A DNA stretch of 64,000 nt from assembly GCA_964476625.1 (NCBI GenBank), contig CAYZBJ010000005.1, forward strand, positions 1 through 64,000. The letters run 5' to 3'. The notes beneath the pieces were generated by a model. The model had not been told where the DNA came from, did no database searches, and saw nothing but the letters and a program-made list of their open reading frames with translations. This stretch comes from JAMLIN01 sp964476625 (GTDB lineage Bacteria; Pseudomonadota; Gammaproteobacteria; Burkholderiales; Burkholderiaceae_E). Each line of letters opens with the position of its first letter. Positions within the stretch are counted from its first letter, which is position 1. Below are positions 50,838 through 60,246 of the stretch, piece by piece. Position numbers and translations under genes: made by a program.

Positions 50838-51851
50838 TCAGCGCGGTGTTTCCCCGCCGGGTTCGATCGGGCCGTTCGGCTCGACCAGGATCTTGCCTTC
50901 CCGGGCGCCTTCGCCGGCATGGGCGACCGCCCGGGCGATTTCCTCGATCGGGTAGACGGCGCGCACCGGCACCGCGATCCGCTGGTCCGACAGGGCGGCG
51001 GCGAGTTCGGCATAGAGGGCGCGCACCGCCGCCGGGTCGCGGGTCGCCAGGCGCCGCCCGAGCATGCAGCCGGTGACATGGATGCCGCGGTAGATCAGTT
51101 CGCCGCGTGGAATCACCGGGTCTTCGCCGCTCATCGAGCCGTAGGTGACCAGGGTGGCGTCGTCGGCGAGGCAGCCCGCCAGCCGTCCGGTCCCGGTACC
51201 TCCCAGCGCGTCGATCCCCAGCATGACCGACGCCCCGCCGGTAGCCTGCGCCACCTGGTCGACGAGATCGGGTCCGTCGACGATGCAGGCGTCGGCGCCC
51301 AGCGCCCGCAGGGCTTCGCCGGATTCGGCGCGCCGCACGATGTTCACCGTCCGCAGCCCCTTTTCGGCGGCGAGCCGGACGATCCAGCGCCCGACGGAGG
51401 AATTGGCGGTGTTCTGGACCACCCAGTCGCCGGGCGCGAGCCTGGCGAAATCGGCGAGCAGGACCGCCGCGGTCGGGGGGTTGATCCGCAGCATGGCGGC
51501 CTGCAGCGGATCGATGCCGGGCGGCACCCGGACCAGCTCGGTCGCCGGCACCCGCCGCTGCTGGGTCCAGTTCTCGCGCTGCAGGTTGATGACGTGGTCG
51601 CCGACCGCGAGATCGCTCACGCCGGCGCCCACCGCCACCACCCGGCCGAGGCACTCCGCGCCCGGCGTTGCGGGCAGGGGCGGCTTGAGCCGGTAGCTGC
51701 CCCGGCAGAACCAGAGGTCGGCCGGATTGATCGGGAAGGCGAGGACGTCGAACAGCACCTCGCCGGGGCCGGGCGCACCGGGCGGGGGTACCTCGACGCA
51801 GCGCACCACCTCGGCGGGCTCGCCGTAGCGCTCGAGCAGGACGGTTTTCAA
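50838..51851 (-). CDS. MDR-family 2-enoyl thioester reductase-like oxidoreductase
   Basis: 337 residues of the zinc-free medium-chain reductase type. N-terminal FPINPADLWFCRGSYRL and GAECLGRVVAVGAGV; the NADP fold VVQNTANSSVGRWIVRLA near residue 145, where the Asn-Ser variant of the nucleotide loop is typical of enoyl reductases (ETR). It would reduce trans-2-enoyl-CoA or -ACP. TTG start at 51851 with GGAGGA upstream. Confidence 0.8.
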   Translation of the reverse strand: MKTVLLERYGEPAEVVRCVEVPPPGAPGPGEVLFDVLAFPINPADLWFCRGSYRLKPPLPATPGAECLGRVVAVGAGVSDLAVGDHVINLQRENWTQQRRVPATELVRVPPGIDPLQAAMLRINPPTAAVLLADFARLAPGDWVVQNTANSSVGRWIVRLAAEKGLRTVNIVRRAESGEALRALGADACIVDGPDLVDQVAQATGGASVMLGIDALGGTGTGRLAGCLADDATLVTYGSMSGEDPVIPRGELIYRGIHVTGCMLGRRLATRDPAAVRALYAELAAALSDQRIAVPVRAVYPIEEIARAVAHAGEGAREGKILVEPNGPIEPGGETPR

Positions 51852-52087
51852 GGCGTTGTCTCCTCCAAGGTGTTTGTCCCCCGTTCAGGGTATTCGGACC
51901 GAAGCAACGGCCCGGGTTCCGACGATTGTGGCCCGCGCGCCGCCGCCCGTCGAATAGTTCACGCGCCCCCGTGAGTCGGGCGGATATATTCGGCCCTGCG
52001 TAATCCGCCCCCGGCTTCGACAGCAGTACCGAACGCCCCGCGGCGCCTTGCGATCTTCCCGCCCGCTGTCTGCAAGGCCATAACATC

Positions 52088-53947
52088 ATGCTCCGACCCA
52101 AGTCGACTTCCCTGCTCATCGCCTCCCTGCTCGCCGCCTGCGGCGGAGGTGGCGGGGGCGACACTGTCGGCGTCTGCGTACCGGCGGCGAGTTCCGCGCC
52201 CGGCACCGCCAGCCTCATGCCGAAGGAGTCCTCCGAGAAGTTTGGCCAGGCCGGCGCTCCCGCCGCCTATGCGGATCGCAACTCGGTGGCGCCCGGCGGG
52301 TCGATCGGCTTCCATGTGGGGGTGATCGGTGACCAGCCGGCGAACGTCGATCTGCGGATTAGCCGCGTCGAGACCCTCGACGTGTCGGTTTATGAGCAGA
52401 GCTTCGCGAGTGTCCCCGCGCGCAGCGTGCCGGACAACGGCTGGGAGGACTGTTGCGACTGGCCCGTGACCCGCCAGTTCACGATTCCGGCCAACTGGAA
52501 GAGTGGCCTGTATCGTGCCAGGTTCGGAAACACCGATGGCGCCAGCGATGTGTACTTCGTGGTCCGCGCTAGCGAGCCGGGCGCTTCGAAGATCGTGGTG
52601 TCTGTGCCGATGACCACGGCCGAGGCCTATAACGATTGGGGCGGCAAGAGCGTATACGAGTACAGCTCATCAAGCGAAATAAAGGCCACAAAGCTGTCGA
52701 TGTCGCGGCCCTTCAACAGCATGCGCAGCGGGGGCAAATTCACCGAATGGATGCCGAAGTTCATCGAATGGGCGCAAGGCGAGGGCATCGCTCTCGAGTT
52801 CATCGCCAATACCGACCTGCATTACCAACCGGGCATTCTCGACCCCTACCACCTCTTCGTGACCGTAGGGCATGACGAGTACTGGTCGGCCGAGATGCGT
52901 GCCGAAGTCGAGCGCCATCTCGATGCCGGCGGCAATGCGGCCTTCTTTTCCGGCAACAACATGTGGTGGAAAATCCGCTTCGAGGATCCGAGCCCGGGCC
53001 TGCCGCGCGGCCGGATGCTCGTGGATAAGAATAACGATCCGGACCGCGCCGAGATTACGCCCGAGCTCCACCAGGGCAATTGGTTCATGACTGATCCCGA
53101 AGTGGCGCTCTTCGGCGCGGGCTACGCCCGGGGTGGCTGGCTTCCTTTCGAATACTACGAAGACGACGTCACCGACTTCTTTGTCAAGCGGCCGGACCAC
53201 TGGGCGTTCGTCGGCACCGGGCTCACGAAGGATGCCCACTTCGGCTCCGCGAACAGGATCATCAGTTTCGAGTCTGACGGCGCCGATTTCGACTGGGTGG
53301 GTACCAACTGCGCGCTGGGCGGCACGGGCATCGGTGCCAACTGTCTCGCCATCCCGACCTTCACTGACGGTGCGCCCGCAGGGCTCACGATTCTCGCCAC
53401 CGCGAAGCTCGGCGATGGCTGGTCGAACTATCTCGACGAGGCGGGCGGTTCTCACCGTGTCGGTAAGAGCGAATACACCGGCGAACCGGGGGCTTGGACC
53501 ACGATGGTGGCCTACGAGCATGCCGGCGGCGGCGAGGTCTTCAATGCTGCGACGGTTGACTGGGCCCACGGCCTCTCCGCTTGCGGCGGCGCGACGCCGG
53601 CGGTCGAATGCAAGATCACGAAGAACGTGATCGACGAGCTCAAGACGGCCGACAAGGAAGTGCCTGGCCCTGTGCCCGCGCCGGAACCGGCGCCAGAGCC
53701 CGCTCCCGAGCCCGCTCCCGAGCCCGCTCCCGAGCCCGCTCCCGAGCCGGCCCCTGAGCCGGCCCCTGAGCCGGCCCCCGCACCCGAACCAGGCCCTGCT
53801 CCGGCGCCAGAACCCGCTCCCGAGCCCGGCCCCGCACCTGCGCCGGAACCCGGCCCCGCACCCGCTCCGACGCCGGCCCCCGCGCCTGCGCCAACTCCGG
53901 CTCCGACGCCAGCGCCGACGCCCGCTCCTACCCCGCCGGACTGCTGA
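52088..53947 (+). CDS. Lipoprotein with N,N-dimethylformamidase large-subunit-like domain and Pro-rich tail
   Basis: 619 residues. Lipobox LLAAC then a Gly run; an N-terminal beta domain (RISRVETLDVSVYEQ), then the DMFase beta-like domain with TTAEAYNDWGGKSVYEYSS and VTVGHDEYWSAEMRAEVERHLDAGGNAAFFSGN. The last 90 or so residues are a repeat of Pro-Glu-Ala-Pro units, turning to Ala-Pro-Thr-Pro and ending PPDC. The tail probably spans or binds the cell wall. The substrate is unknown. GC is slightly lower in its central part. Confidence 0.78.
   Translation: MLRPKSTSLLIASLLAACGGGGGGDTVGVCVPAASSAPGTASLMPKESSEKFGQAGAPAAYADRNSVAPGGSIGFHVGVIGDQPANVDLRISRVETLDVSVYEQSFASVPARSVPDNGWEDCCDWPVTRQFTIPANWKSGLYRARFGNTDGASDVYFVVRASEPGASKIVVSVPMTTAEAYNDWGGKSVYEYSSSSEIKATKLSMSRPFNSMRSGGKFTEWMPKFIEWAQGEGIALEFIANTDLHYQPGILDPYHLFVTVGHDEYWSAEMRAEVERHLDAGGNAAFFSGNNMWWKIRFEDPSPGLPRGRMLVDKNNDPDRAEITPELHQGNWFMTDPEVALFGAGYARGGWLPFEYYEDDVTDFFVKRPDHWAFVGTGLTKDAHFGSANRIISFESDGADFDWVGTNCALGGTGIGANCLAIPTFTDGAPAGLTILATAKLGDGWSNYLDEAGGSHRVGKSEYTGEPGAWTTMVAYEHAGGGEVFNAATVDWAHGLSACGGATPAVECKITKNVIDELKTADKEVPGPVPAPEPAPEPAPEPAPEPAPEPAPEPAPEPAPEPAPAPEPGPAPAPEPAPEPGPAPAPEPGPAPAPTPAPAPAPTPAPTPAPTPAPTPPDC
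53664..53940 (+). repeat. 12-base tandem repeat coding the Pro-Glu-Ala tail
   Basis: Units of GAGCCCGCTCCC are repeated perfectly several times near 53700-53750 and then drift to GAGCCGGCCCCT and Thr-coding variants. Identical neighbouring units suggest recent slippage; the length may vary between strains. Confidence 0.85.
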
Positions 53948-53953
53948 CCCCGC

Positions 53954-54820
53954 TCAGTGCGACATCAGCACCGGCACGGTCATCGACTGGAGCACGGTAC
54001 GGGTGACGCCGCCGAGCACGAATTCGACGGCGCGCGAGTGGCCGTAGCCGCCCATCACCACGAGGTCGGCGCGCCGGTCGGCGGCCAGCGAGAGCAGCAT
54101 CTCGGCGACTGAGGCGTCGACCGACGCCGGCGCGATGAGCCGCTCGGTGATCGACGGGCTCGGGCTCACATGCTGTGATGCCGTGGCCGCGATGCCGTGC
54201 GCCTCGAGCAGTTCGAGCACCGAATCGAGCGAGGCATCGACGTCGCTGTCGGCCGGCCGGAACGCGGCGATCTCGACGGATTCCGCCCGCTTCATCCAGG
54301 GCAGGGCGTCGTGCAGCGCCCGGGCGCTCTCTCGAGTGTCGGACCAGGCCACCAGGATGCGCTTGCCGCATTCACCGGATTCGCCCGCGTAGGGCATGAA
54401 CAGCAACGGTCGGCCCGCCATCAGCAACAGCCGGGTCGACATGTTCGGGCGCGGCTTCGGGTTCTCGTTGGGGTCGCGCTGGCCGAGCACGACCAGGTCG
54501 GAGTACCGGCAGCGCTGGATCACGTCGACCGGCGGCATGCCGTTCGGGTCGATCAGGTCGATGGCGCGGCCGCTCTCGCGCGCGACGTCCTCGACCAGCC
54601 GGCGGGTCCGCTCGCAGCCGGCGGCGAACTGGTCGCGGGCGATCTCGACGACCGCGGCCGAGATCTCCGGCGTCAGGTAGGTGCCCGCATACGGATTGGC
54701 CGTGTAGAGGGCGGTGAGCCGGGCGTCGAACCGCGACGCGGTGCCGGCCGCGAGGCCGAGCGTGTTGGGCGCATGGGTGCTGTCATCGACCAGCACGAGG
54801 ATCCGGGCGATGTCGTACAT
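53954..54820 (-). CDS. Universal stress protein (two UspA domains)
   Basis: 288 residues with tandem Usp domains: the first opens ARILVLVDDSTHAP, the second KRILVAWSDTRESARALHDA. The ATP-type G-x2-G-x9-G motif is present in the second half (VMGGYGHSRAVEFVLGGVT). A UspE-like stress helper. It follows a class II aldolase gene (13-base gap), so co-transcription is likely. Confidence 0.88.
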   Translation of the reverse strand: MYDIARILVLVDDSTHAPNTLGLAAGTASRFDARLTALYTANPYAGTYLTPEISAAVVEIARDQFAAGCERTRRLVEDVARESGRAIDLIDPNGMPPVDVIQRCRYSDLVVLGQRDPNENPKPRPNMSTRLLLMAGRPLLFMPYAGESGECGKRILVAWSDTRESARALHDALPWMKRAESVEIAAFRPADSDVDASLDSVLELLEAHGIAATASQHVSPSPSITERLIAPASVDASVAEMLLSLAADRRADLVVMGGYGHSRAVEFVLGGVTRTVLQSMTVPVLMSH

Positions 54821-54833
54821 CGGTGGACTCCGT

Positions 54834-55622
54834 TCAGTTGCGGTAGCCGGGGTCGATCCGGTCGAGCTCGCGCAGCATCGCTGGCCATTCGAGCTCGCCG
54901 AAGGCGCGCCGGGTCTTCGGATCGTAGAGATGGGCGGTCTTCTCGCGGATCGCTTCGGGTGGCAGGTGCAGCCGGGCGCCGGCGGCCATCGCGTCGACCT
55001 GGGCCTTGCAGGCCATCTCGAGCCAGTACATGGTGTTGAAGGCCTGCGCCGCGCTCGCACCGACGGCGAGCAGGCCATGGTTGCGCAGGATCATGGCGTC
55101 GTGGCTGCCGAGATCGACGAGCAGGCGGGCCTGTTCGTCGAGGTCGATGGCGACGCTCTCGTAGTCGTGGTAGCCGAGGCGCCCGTAGAAGCGCATCGCG
55201 GTCTGGGTCAGCGGCAGCAGGCCATCGGCCATCGCGGAAACCGCCATGCCGGCGCGGGTATGGGTGTGGATCACGCAGTCGACATCGTGGCGAGCCCGGT
55301 GCACGGCCGAATGGATCACGTAGCCGGCGACGTTGATGCCATAGCCGTGGGGATCGTCCGGCGCCAGCACCACCCGGCCGTCGAGGTCGATCTTCATCAG
55401 GTTCGAGGCGCAGACCTCGTTGTACAGGTACCCGTAGGCGTTGATGAGGATGTGTTCGGTGCCGGGTACCCGCAGGGTCGCGTGGTTGTAGATCAGGTCG
55501 GTCATGCCGTAGCGGTGCAGCAGGCGGTAGACCGCGGCGAGCCGCAGCCGCGCTGCCCATTCGGTCTCGCCGACATGCTCGCGAATCCGCTCGGGCGCGA
55601 TGGTGTGCAGGGCGTCGTTCAT
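54834..55622 (-). CDS. Class II aldolase/adducin family protein
   Basis: 262 residues. Zinc ligands appear in CVIHTHTRAGMAVSA (His-x-His) and a later His in RNHGLLAVG. The family cleaves or decarboxylates phospho-sugars or similar carbonyl compounds; members lacking a kinase partner have diverse roles. The ATG at 55622 follows GGAGG. In a pair with a universal stress protein. Confidence 0.85.
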   Translation of the reverse strand: MNDALHTIAPERIREHVGETEWAARLRLAAVYRLLHRYGMTDLIYNHATLRVPGTEHILINAYGYLYNEVCASNLMKIDLDGRVVLAPDDPHGYGINVAGYVIHSAVHRARHDVDCVIHTHTRAGMAVSAMADGLLPLTQTAMRFYGRLGYHDYESVAIDLDEQARLLVDLGSHDAMILRNHGLLAVGASAAQAFNTMYWLEMACKAQVDAMAAGARLHLPPEAIREKTAHLYDPKTRRAFGELEWPAMLRELDRIDPGYRN

Positions 55623-55837
55623 CGATCCTCCGTCACTGGCGGGCCCGCCCAGTGTCCTTCGCTTGCTTCGGGTTGACTGTCTCGGGTCCATGATAGAACG
55701 CATCGGGCGGTCCCGGGCCCGGCCGTCGTTCGCATGATCCCGGTCCGCGGCAGCCGCTTCAGGCTGGCGCGCGCACCATGGCGCTACACTGCGAGGCGCC
55801 CGCCGCTGGTGGCATCGGGTGATTTCTGGAGCAGACG

Positions 55838-56641
55838 ATGGAGTCGAAAGAGCAGCAGCTGGTCACCTTGCGATTCGAGCAGCGCGGCGAGTCCGGCCGG
55901 ATCGCGCGGGTCACGATCGCCAATGAGCGACGGCTCAACACGATGAACGCCGCGGTGATGGATGCCTTCGTGGCGACCTTCGAGCAGCTCGCCAGGGACG
56001 AGGGCCTGCGCGCCGTGGTGCTGACCGGCGCGGGTTCGAAGGCCTTCGTGGGGGGCGCCGACATCGACGAGATGGGTGCGATCCGCGATCCCGCCGGCGG
56101 TCGCGAGTTCATCACGCGGGTGCATCGGTGCTGTGATGCGGTGCGTCGACTGCCGGTTCCGGTGATCGCCCGGATCCAGGGCTTCACCCTCGGTGCGGGG
56201 CTCGAACTGGTCGCTGCCTGCGACCTGCGGATCGCGGCCGCATCGGCCCGCTTCGGCATGCCCGAGGTCCGGCTCGGCATTCCCTCGGTGGTCGAGGCGG
56301 CGCTGCTGCCCGGCCTGGTCGGCTGGGGGCGCACTCGCCAGTTGCTGTTGCTGGGCGAGGTCTACGAGGCCGAGGAGGCGGCGCGCTGGGGCCTGCTCGA
56401 GCGGGTGGTCGCCGACGAGGCGCTCGACGCGGCGGTCGATGAATGGGTCGATGCCCTGCTGCTGGCTACGCCGCAGGCGATCCGGCTGCAGAAGGCGCTG
56501 ATCCGCAAATGGGAAGACCTGCCGGTCTCGGATGCGGTGCGCGCCGGCATCGATGCCTTCGGCAGCGCCTACGAGACCGACGAGCCGGCCCGCGCTATGG
56601 CGGCGTTCCGGGCCGAGCGCCAGCGGGCAAAGAGCGGCTGA
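55838..56641 (+). CDS. Enoyl-CoA hydratase/isomerase family protein
   Basis: 267 residues, typical crotonase. Oxyanion-hole segments FVGGADIDEMG and IQGFTLGAGLELVAACD; both catalytic Glu are present (LELVAACD and FGMPEVRLGIPSVVEA). It would hydrate enoyl-CoA esters. Stands alone on the plus strand; a hairpin follows. Confidence 0.88.
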   Translation: MESKEQQLVTLRFEQRGESGRIARVTIANERRLNTMNAAVMDAFVATFEQLARDEGLRAVVLTGAGSKAFVGGADIDEMGAIRDPAGGREFITRVHRCCDAVRRLPVPVIARIQGFTLGAGLELVAACDLRIAAASARFGMPEVRLGIPSVVEAALLPGLVGWGRTRQLLLLGEVYEAEEAARWGLLERVVADEALDAAVDEWVDALLLATPQAIRLQKALIRKWEDLPVSDAVRAGIDAFGSAYETDEPARAMAAFRAERQRAKSG

Positions 56642-56674
56642 AGACAAGCGACTCCCGTGGGCGCTGTCGTCCGC

Positions 56675-56690
56675 CGCCCCGTAGGGGGCG
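56675..56690. terminator. Hairpin between the crotonase and histidine kinase genes
   Basis: CGCCCC / GGGGCG with a GTAG loop, between convergent genes. No U tract; weak. Confidence 0.4.
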
Positions 56691-56702
56691 CTCGGTAGCG
56701 CC

Positions 56703-58139
56703 TCAGGCCACCGGGAGCTCGATCCGCAACGACAGGCCGCCGCCCGCGCGATCGCGCGCCTCGATCCGCCCGCCGTGGGCCTCTATTGCGCGCCGGGCGA
56801 TCGCCAGCCCCAGTCCGAAGCCATTGCCGTCGCCATCGCTGGCGAGGCCGCGGGTGAAGGGCTCGAAGATCCGCTCGCGCTCGCTGGCGGGCAGGCCGGG
56901 GCCGCGGTCGTCGATGGTGATCTCGATCCGCTCGCCCCGGCGTTGCGAGGCGATCTCGACCGCCGTGCCTTCGGCGGTGTGGCGCAGCGCGTTGCGCACC
57001 ACGTTGTCGAATGCCCGATGCAGCAGTTCGGCATGCCCGGTGATCGTCGCGCCCGGCGCGGCGCAGGCCAGGATGACCGAGCGGCCGAGGGGCTGCGCTT
57101 CGAAGCGGGCATCGTCGGCCACGTCGGCCAGCAGCTCGTCGATCTCGACCGGCGCGCGGGCGCCGGTCTCGCGGCCGGATTCGGCGCGGGCGAGCGCCAG
57201 CACCTCGCCGACCAGCTGGTCGAGCCGCAGCGTCTCGCGCTCGATGCGCTCGAGCATCGCGCCGGCGCGCGTCGGGTCCTGCTGCGCAAGCCCTATCGCG
57301 GCCTGCAGCCGGGCGAGCGGCGAGCGCAGTTCGTGCGACACATCGTGGAGCAATCGCTGCTGGGCGCCGATCAGTGCCTGCAGCTGGGTCGTCATGGCGT
57401 CGAAGTCGTGCCCGAGCTCGGCGAGCTCGTCACGCCGGGCGCCGAGGCTCGCGCCGATGCGGGTCTCGAGATCGCCGCCGGCGACCCGGCGGACCGCGGC
57501 GCGCATCAGCCGGATCGGCCGCGCCATGTACCAGGCGAGTCCGGCCGCGAAGGCGAGGCTGGCGACGAGGCCGGCGCCGACCAGCAACCAGGGCGACCCG
57601 GGCCCGGGCCCGGGGCCGGGACGTCGGCCGAAGCCCTCGCCCGCCGGCCGCAGGGTAGGGGCGAACAGGACGTACTCGCTGCCATCGGCCAGGCGCAGGC
57701 GGCGCGCGGCGCCGCGGGCCTCGTCGGATTCTCCCGACGAGCCGGGAGCGGCCTTGTCGTCCTCGGCGGGGCGGTCGTCGCTCTCGTCGTCGATCGCTTC
57801 GGCGCGCGCCTGCGCGAGCGCCTGCGCAGGGACCTCGCGTCCGAGCAACTCATGGCCGCCGGCATCGACCACCAGCACCGGGCGACGCGCGGCGCGCGGG
57901 CCGCGTTCGGCCAGCACCCGCACGGTGGTTTCCGGCCCGGCATGGCGCAGCAGCGCCGCGGTCTCCGCGATCCGTGCCCGCGTGTACGGGCCGGCGGCCA
58001 GCGGCGAGGCCTCCTCCTCGGCCATGCGCTCGTCGAAGCGGGCCTGCTGTTCGAGCGCCACGCCGATGCCCACGCCGATCGCCGCCGCGATCAGGGCCAG
58101 CCAGAAACCCGCGAGGATCTTCCAGAAGAGCCGGCCCAT
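56703..58139 (-). CDS. Sensor histidine kinase
   Basis: 478 residues. One membrane segment near the N-terminus (LFWKILAGFWLALIAAAIGVG), a periplasmic part with an acidic linker, a second segment near 175-195, HAMP, HisKA with the phosphorylated His in LHDVSHELRSPLARLQ, and HATPase motifs DNVVRNALRHT and GNGFGLGLAIARRAIEAHGG. The layout is CpxA-like. Three bases downstream of its response regulator; divergent from the TAXI genes. Confidence 0.92.
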   Translation of the reverse strand: MGRLFWKILAGFWLALIAAAIGVGIGVALEQQARFDERMAEEEASPLAAGPYTRARIAETAALLRHAGPETTVRVLAERGPRAARRPVLVVDAGGHELLGREVPAQALAQARAEAIDDESDDRPAEDDKAAPGSSGESDEARGAARRLRLADGSEYVLFAPTLRPAGEGFGRRPGPGPGPGSPWLLVGAGLVASLAFAAGLAWYMARPIRLMRAAVRRVAGGDLETRIGASLGARRDELAELGHDFDAMTTQLQALIGAQQRLLHDVSHELRSPLARLQAAIGLAQQDPTRAGAMLERIERETLRLDQLVGEVLALARAESGRETGARAPVEIDELLADVADDARFEAQPLGRSVILACAAPGATITGHAELLHRAFDNVVRNALRHTAEGTAVEIASQRRGERIEITIDDRGPGLPASERERIFEPFTRGLASDGDGNGFGLGLAIARRAIEAHGGRIEARDRAGGGLSLRIELPVA

Positions 58140-58142
58140 GGC

Positions 58143-58817
58143 TTAATCGATCACCAGCTGGTAGCCGCGGCCGCGTACCGTCTGGATCCAGGAGCTGCCG
58201 TCGCTGCGGCTGCCGAGCTTCTGGCGGATCCCGCTGACGTGCATGTCGATGCTGCGATCGAACCGACCCGGTTCGCGGCCGAGGGCCTCGCGCGAGAGTA
58301 CCTGCTTGCTGACCACGGTACCGGCGTGGCGGGCGAGCACGGTGAGGACTTCGAATTCGGCGCCGGTCAGCTCGAGCGGATTCCCGTCCCAGGTCGCCCG
58401 GCGCTGCGAGGCATGCAGGCTCAGTGCACCCACGGTGAGGAGGTCGCGACCCGTCGTGTCGCTGCGTCGCAGGATCGCCCGGATCCGGGCGGCGAGCTCG
58501 CGCGGGGTGCACGGCTTGGGCACGTAGTCGTCGGCGCCCAGCTCGAGTCCGACGATGCGGTCGATGTCGTCGCCGCGCGCGGTCAGCATCAGCACCGGGA
58601 TCGGGCTGGCCGCGCGGATGCGGCGCAGCGCCTCGATACCATCGGTACCGGGCATCATCACGTCGAGCACCACCAGGTCGACGCCGGGCGCGAGTGCGAG
58701 CTCGGCCCCGCGGGCGCCCTCGGCGGCGGTCTCGATCTCGAAGCCGTCGCGGGCGAGGTATTCGGCGAGCATGTCGCGCAGTTCATCGTCGTCATCGACG
58801 AGCAGGATCTTCGGCAT
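58143..58817 (-). CDS. OmpR-family response regulator
   Basis: 224 residues. Receiver with acidic pocket (LLVDDDDELRD), phospho-Asp in LVVLDVMMPGTDG, Thr in LTARGDD and Lys in DDYVPKPCTP; C-terminal winged helix (LTGAEFEVLTVLARHAG and RFDRSIDMHVSGIRQKLG). It precedes the kinase and diverges from the first TAXI gene by 140 bases, so it may control the transporter. Confidence 0.92.
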   Translation of the reverse strand: MPKILLVDDDDELRDMLAEYLARDGFEIETAAEGARGAELALAPGVDLVVLDVMMPGTDGIEALRRIRAASPIPVLMLTARGDDIDRIVGLELGADDYVPKPCTPRELAARIRAILRRSDTTGRDLLTVGALSLHASQRRATWDGNPLELTGAEFEVLTVLARHAGTVVSKQVLSREALGREPGRFDRSIDMHVSGIRQKLGSRSDGSSWIQTVRGRGYQLVID

Positions 58818-58843
58818 CCGTCGATTATCACCGAGCCGTGGCG

Positions 58844-58871
58844 TTGCAGGCGCGCGGGCTGGTGATACCAT
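58844..58871 (+). promoter_or_regulatory. Candidate promoter of the first TAXI gene
   Basis: TTGCAG, 16 bases, TACCAT with an extended TG one base before the -10. The same extended -10 shape recurs before the other two TAXI genes. Confidence 0.4.
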
Positions 58872-58957
58872 GATGCGACGCGGTAAAGCCGCGCCCTTCC
58901 GGGGCAGTCGCCAGCACGGCGCCCGGCAAGCGGAATCCGGATACCAGGAGACAGTCG

Positions 58958-60112
58958 ATGAATACCCGCTTCGCCGCGATCGGCGCGACGCTTGCCATTG
59001 CGTTCGTTGCCCAGACGGCATTCGCCGCCGATCCCAAGTTGCCCGACACCATGGCCTGGAGCGCGTACGACGTCGGCTCCGCCGGCTACAACCAGGCGGT
59101 TGGCATCGGCGCCGCGCTCAAGAACAAGTACAGTACCAACCTGAGGATCATCCCGGGCAAGAACGACGTGTCCCGGATGCTGCCGCTCAAGACGAACCGG
59201 CTCGACTTCGTCGCCAACGGCGCCGGTACCTACATGTCCCAGGAGGGCATGTACGAGTTTGGCGGCAAGGAATGGGGTCCGCTGCCGGTGCGCATCCTGC
59301 TCGCCAATATCGCACCCCAGTCGATGTCCGTGATCGTGGCCAAGGATACCGGTGCGAAGACGGTGGCCGATCTCAAGGGCAAGCGGGTTTCGTGGGTGAT
59401 CGGCGCTCCGGCGATCAACCAGAACATCACCGCGGTACTCGCCTTTGCCGGCCTGACCTGGGACGATGTCGAGAAGGTCGAGTTCGGCGGCTACCGAGCC
59501 TCGCTCGATGCGATCATCAACAACCAGTCCGATGTCGGCTTCTCGGCTTCGGTCTCGGGCGGGTCCTACGCCCTCGAGCAGTCGCCACGCGGTCTCGCCT
59601 ACGTGACCATGCCGGCGGCCGATGCCGAGGGCTGGAAACGGGTCCAGGCCGTCGCCCCGTTCATGTTGCCCGTGACCGCGACCAATGGCGCCGGACTCTC
59701 GAAGGAGAGCCCGGTCGAATCGGCCGTCTATCCGTATCCGATCCTGCATACCTTCGCCGATCGCAAGGACGATGCGGTCTATGCCATGACTCGCGCGATG
59801 GATGAGACTTACCCGATGTACAAGGATTCGGCGCCGGGCAACGATGGTTGGGCGCTCGATCGCCAGAATCTCGACTGGGTGATCCCGTACCACGACGGCG
59901 CGATCAGGTACTACAAGGAGAAGGGCATGTGGACCGATGCCCACCAGAAGCACAACGACGACCTGCTCAAGCGCCAGCAGGTGCTGGCCGATGCGTGGAA
60001 GTCGGTGGTAGCGCAGAATCTCGATGGCGATGCGCACATGGCGGCCTGGCAGAAGGCGCGGGCCACGGCCTTGCGCGATGCCGGCATGGCCGTTGTACTC
60101 GAGACCTGGTGA
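58958..60112 (+). CDS. TAXI-family TRAP transporter solute-binding protein (copy 1)
   Basis: 384 residues: a Sec signal peptide (MNTRFAAIGATLAIAFVAQTAFA) and a periplasmic binding domain with the TAXI layout (MAWSAYDVGSAGYNQAVGIG near residue 32). It captures an unknown solute, possibly a dicarboxylate or amino acid, for the TRAP permease encoded downstream. GGAGA ribosome site. First of three tandem paralogues and the most divergent. Confidence 0.92.
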   Translation: MNTRFAAIGATLAIAFVAQTAFAADPKLPDTMAWSAYDVGSAGYNQAVGIGAALKNKYSTNLRIIPGKNDVSRMLPLKTNRLDFVANGAGTYMSQEGMYEFGGKEWGPLPVRILLANIAPQSMSVIVAKDTGAKTVADLKGKRVSWVIGAPAINQNITAVLAFAGLTWDDVEKVEFGGYRASLDAIINNQSDVGFSASVSGGSYALEQSPRGLAYVTMPAADAEGWKRVQAVAPFMLPVTATNGAGLSKESPVESAVYPYPILHTFADRKDDAVYAMTRAMDETYPMYKDSAPGNDGWALDRQNLDWVIPYHDGAIRYYKEKGMWTDAHQKHNDDLLKRQQVLADAWKSVVAQNLDGDAHMAAWQKARATALRDAGMAVVLETW

Positions 60113-60137
60113 GCCGTTGACCGTCGAAATATCCCGG

Positions 60138-60167
60138 TGCAAAACGTGTGCGGCCAGGTGCTAACAT
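60138..60167 (+). promoter_or_regulatory. Candidate promoter of TAXI copy 2
   Basis: TGCAAA, 18 bases, TAACAT, with TG one base before the -10 (TGCTAACAT). The same elements and spacing occur before copy 3. Confidence 0.45.
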
Positions 60168-60246
60168 CGCGCCGCCAGATTAAAAGGGTCGCCCGGGCGC
60201 CGGGCCGGCCTGACCACATCCAGACAAAAAAGGAGGCATTCTCTTC

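Noticed and set aside
53664..53940. CRISPR-like or regulatory tandem repeat
   Set aside because: The repeat is in frame and codes a Pro-Glu-Ala tail with no spacers.
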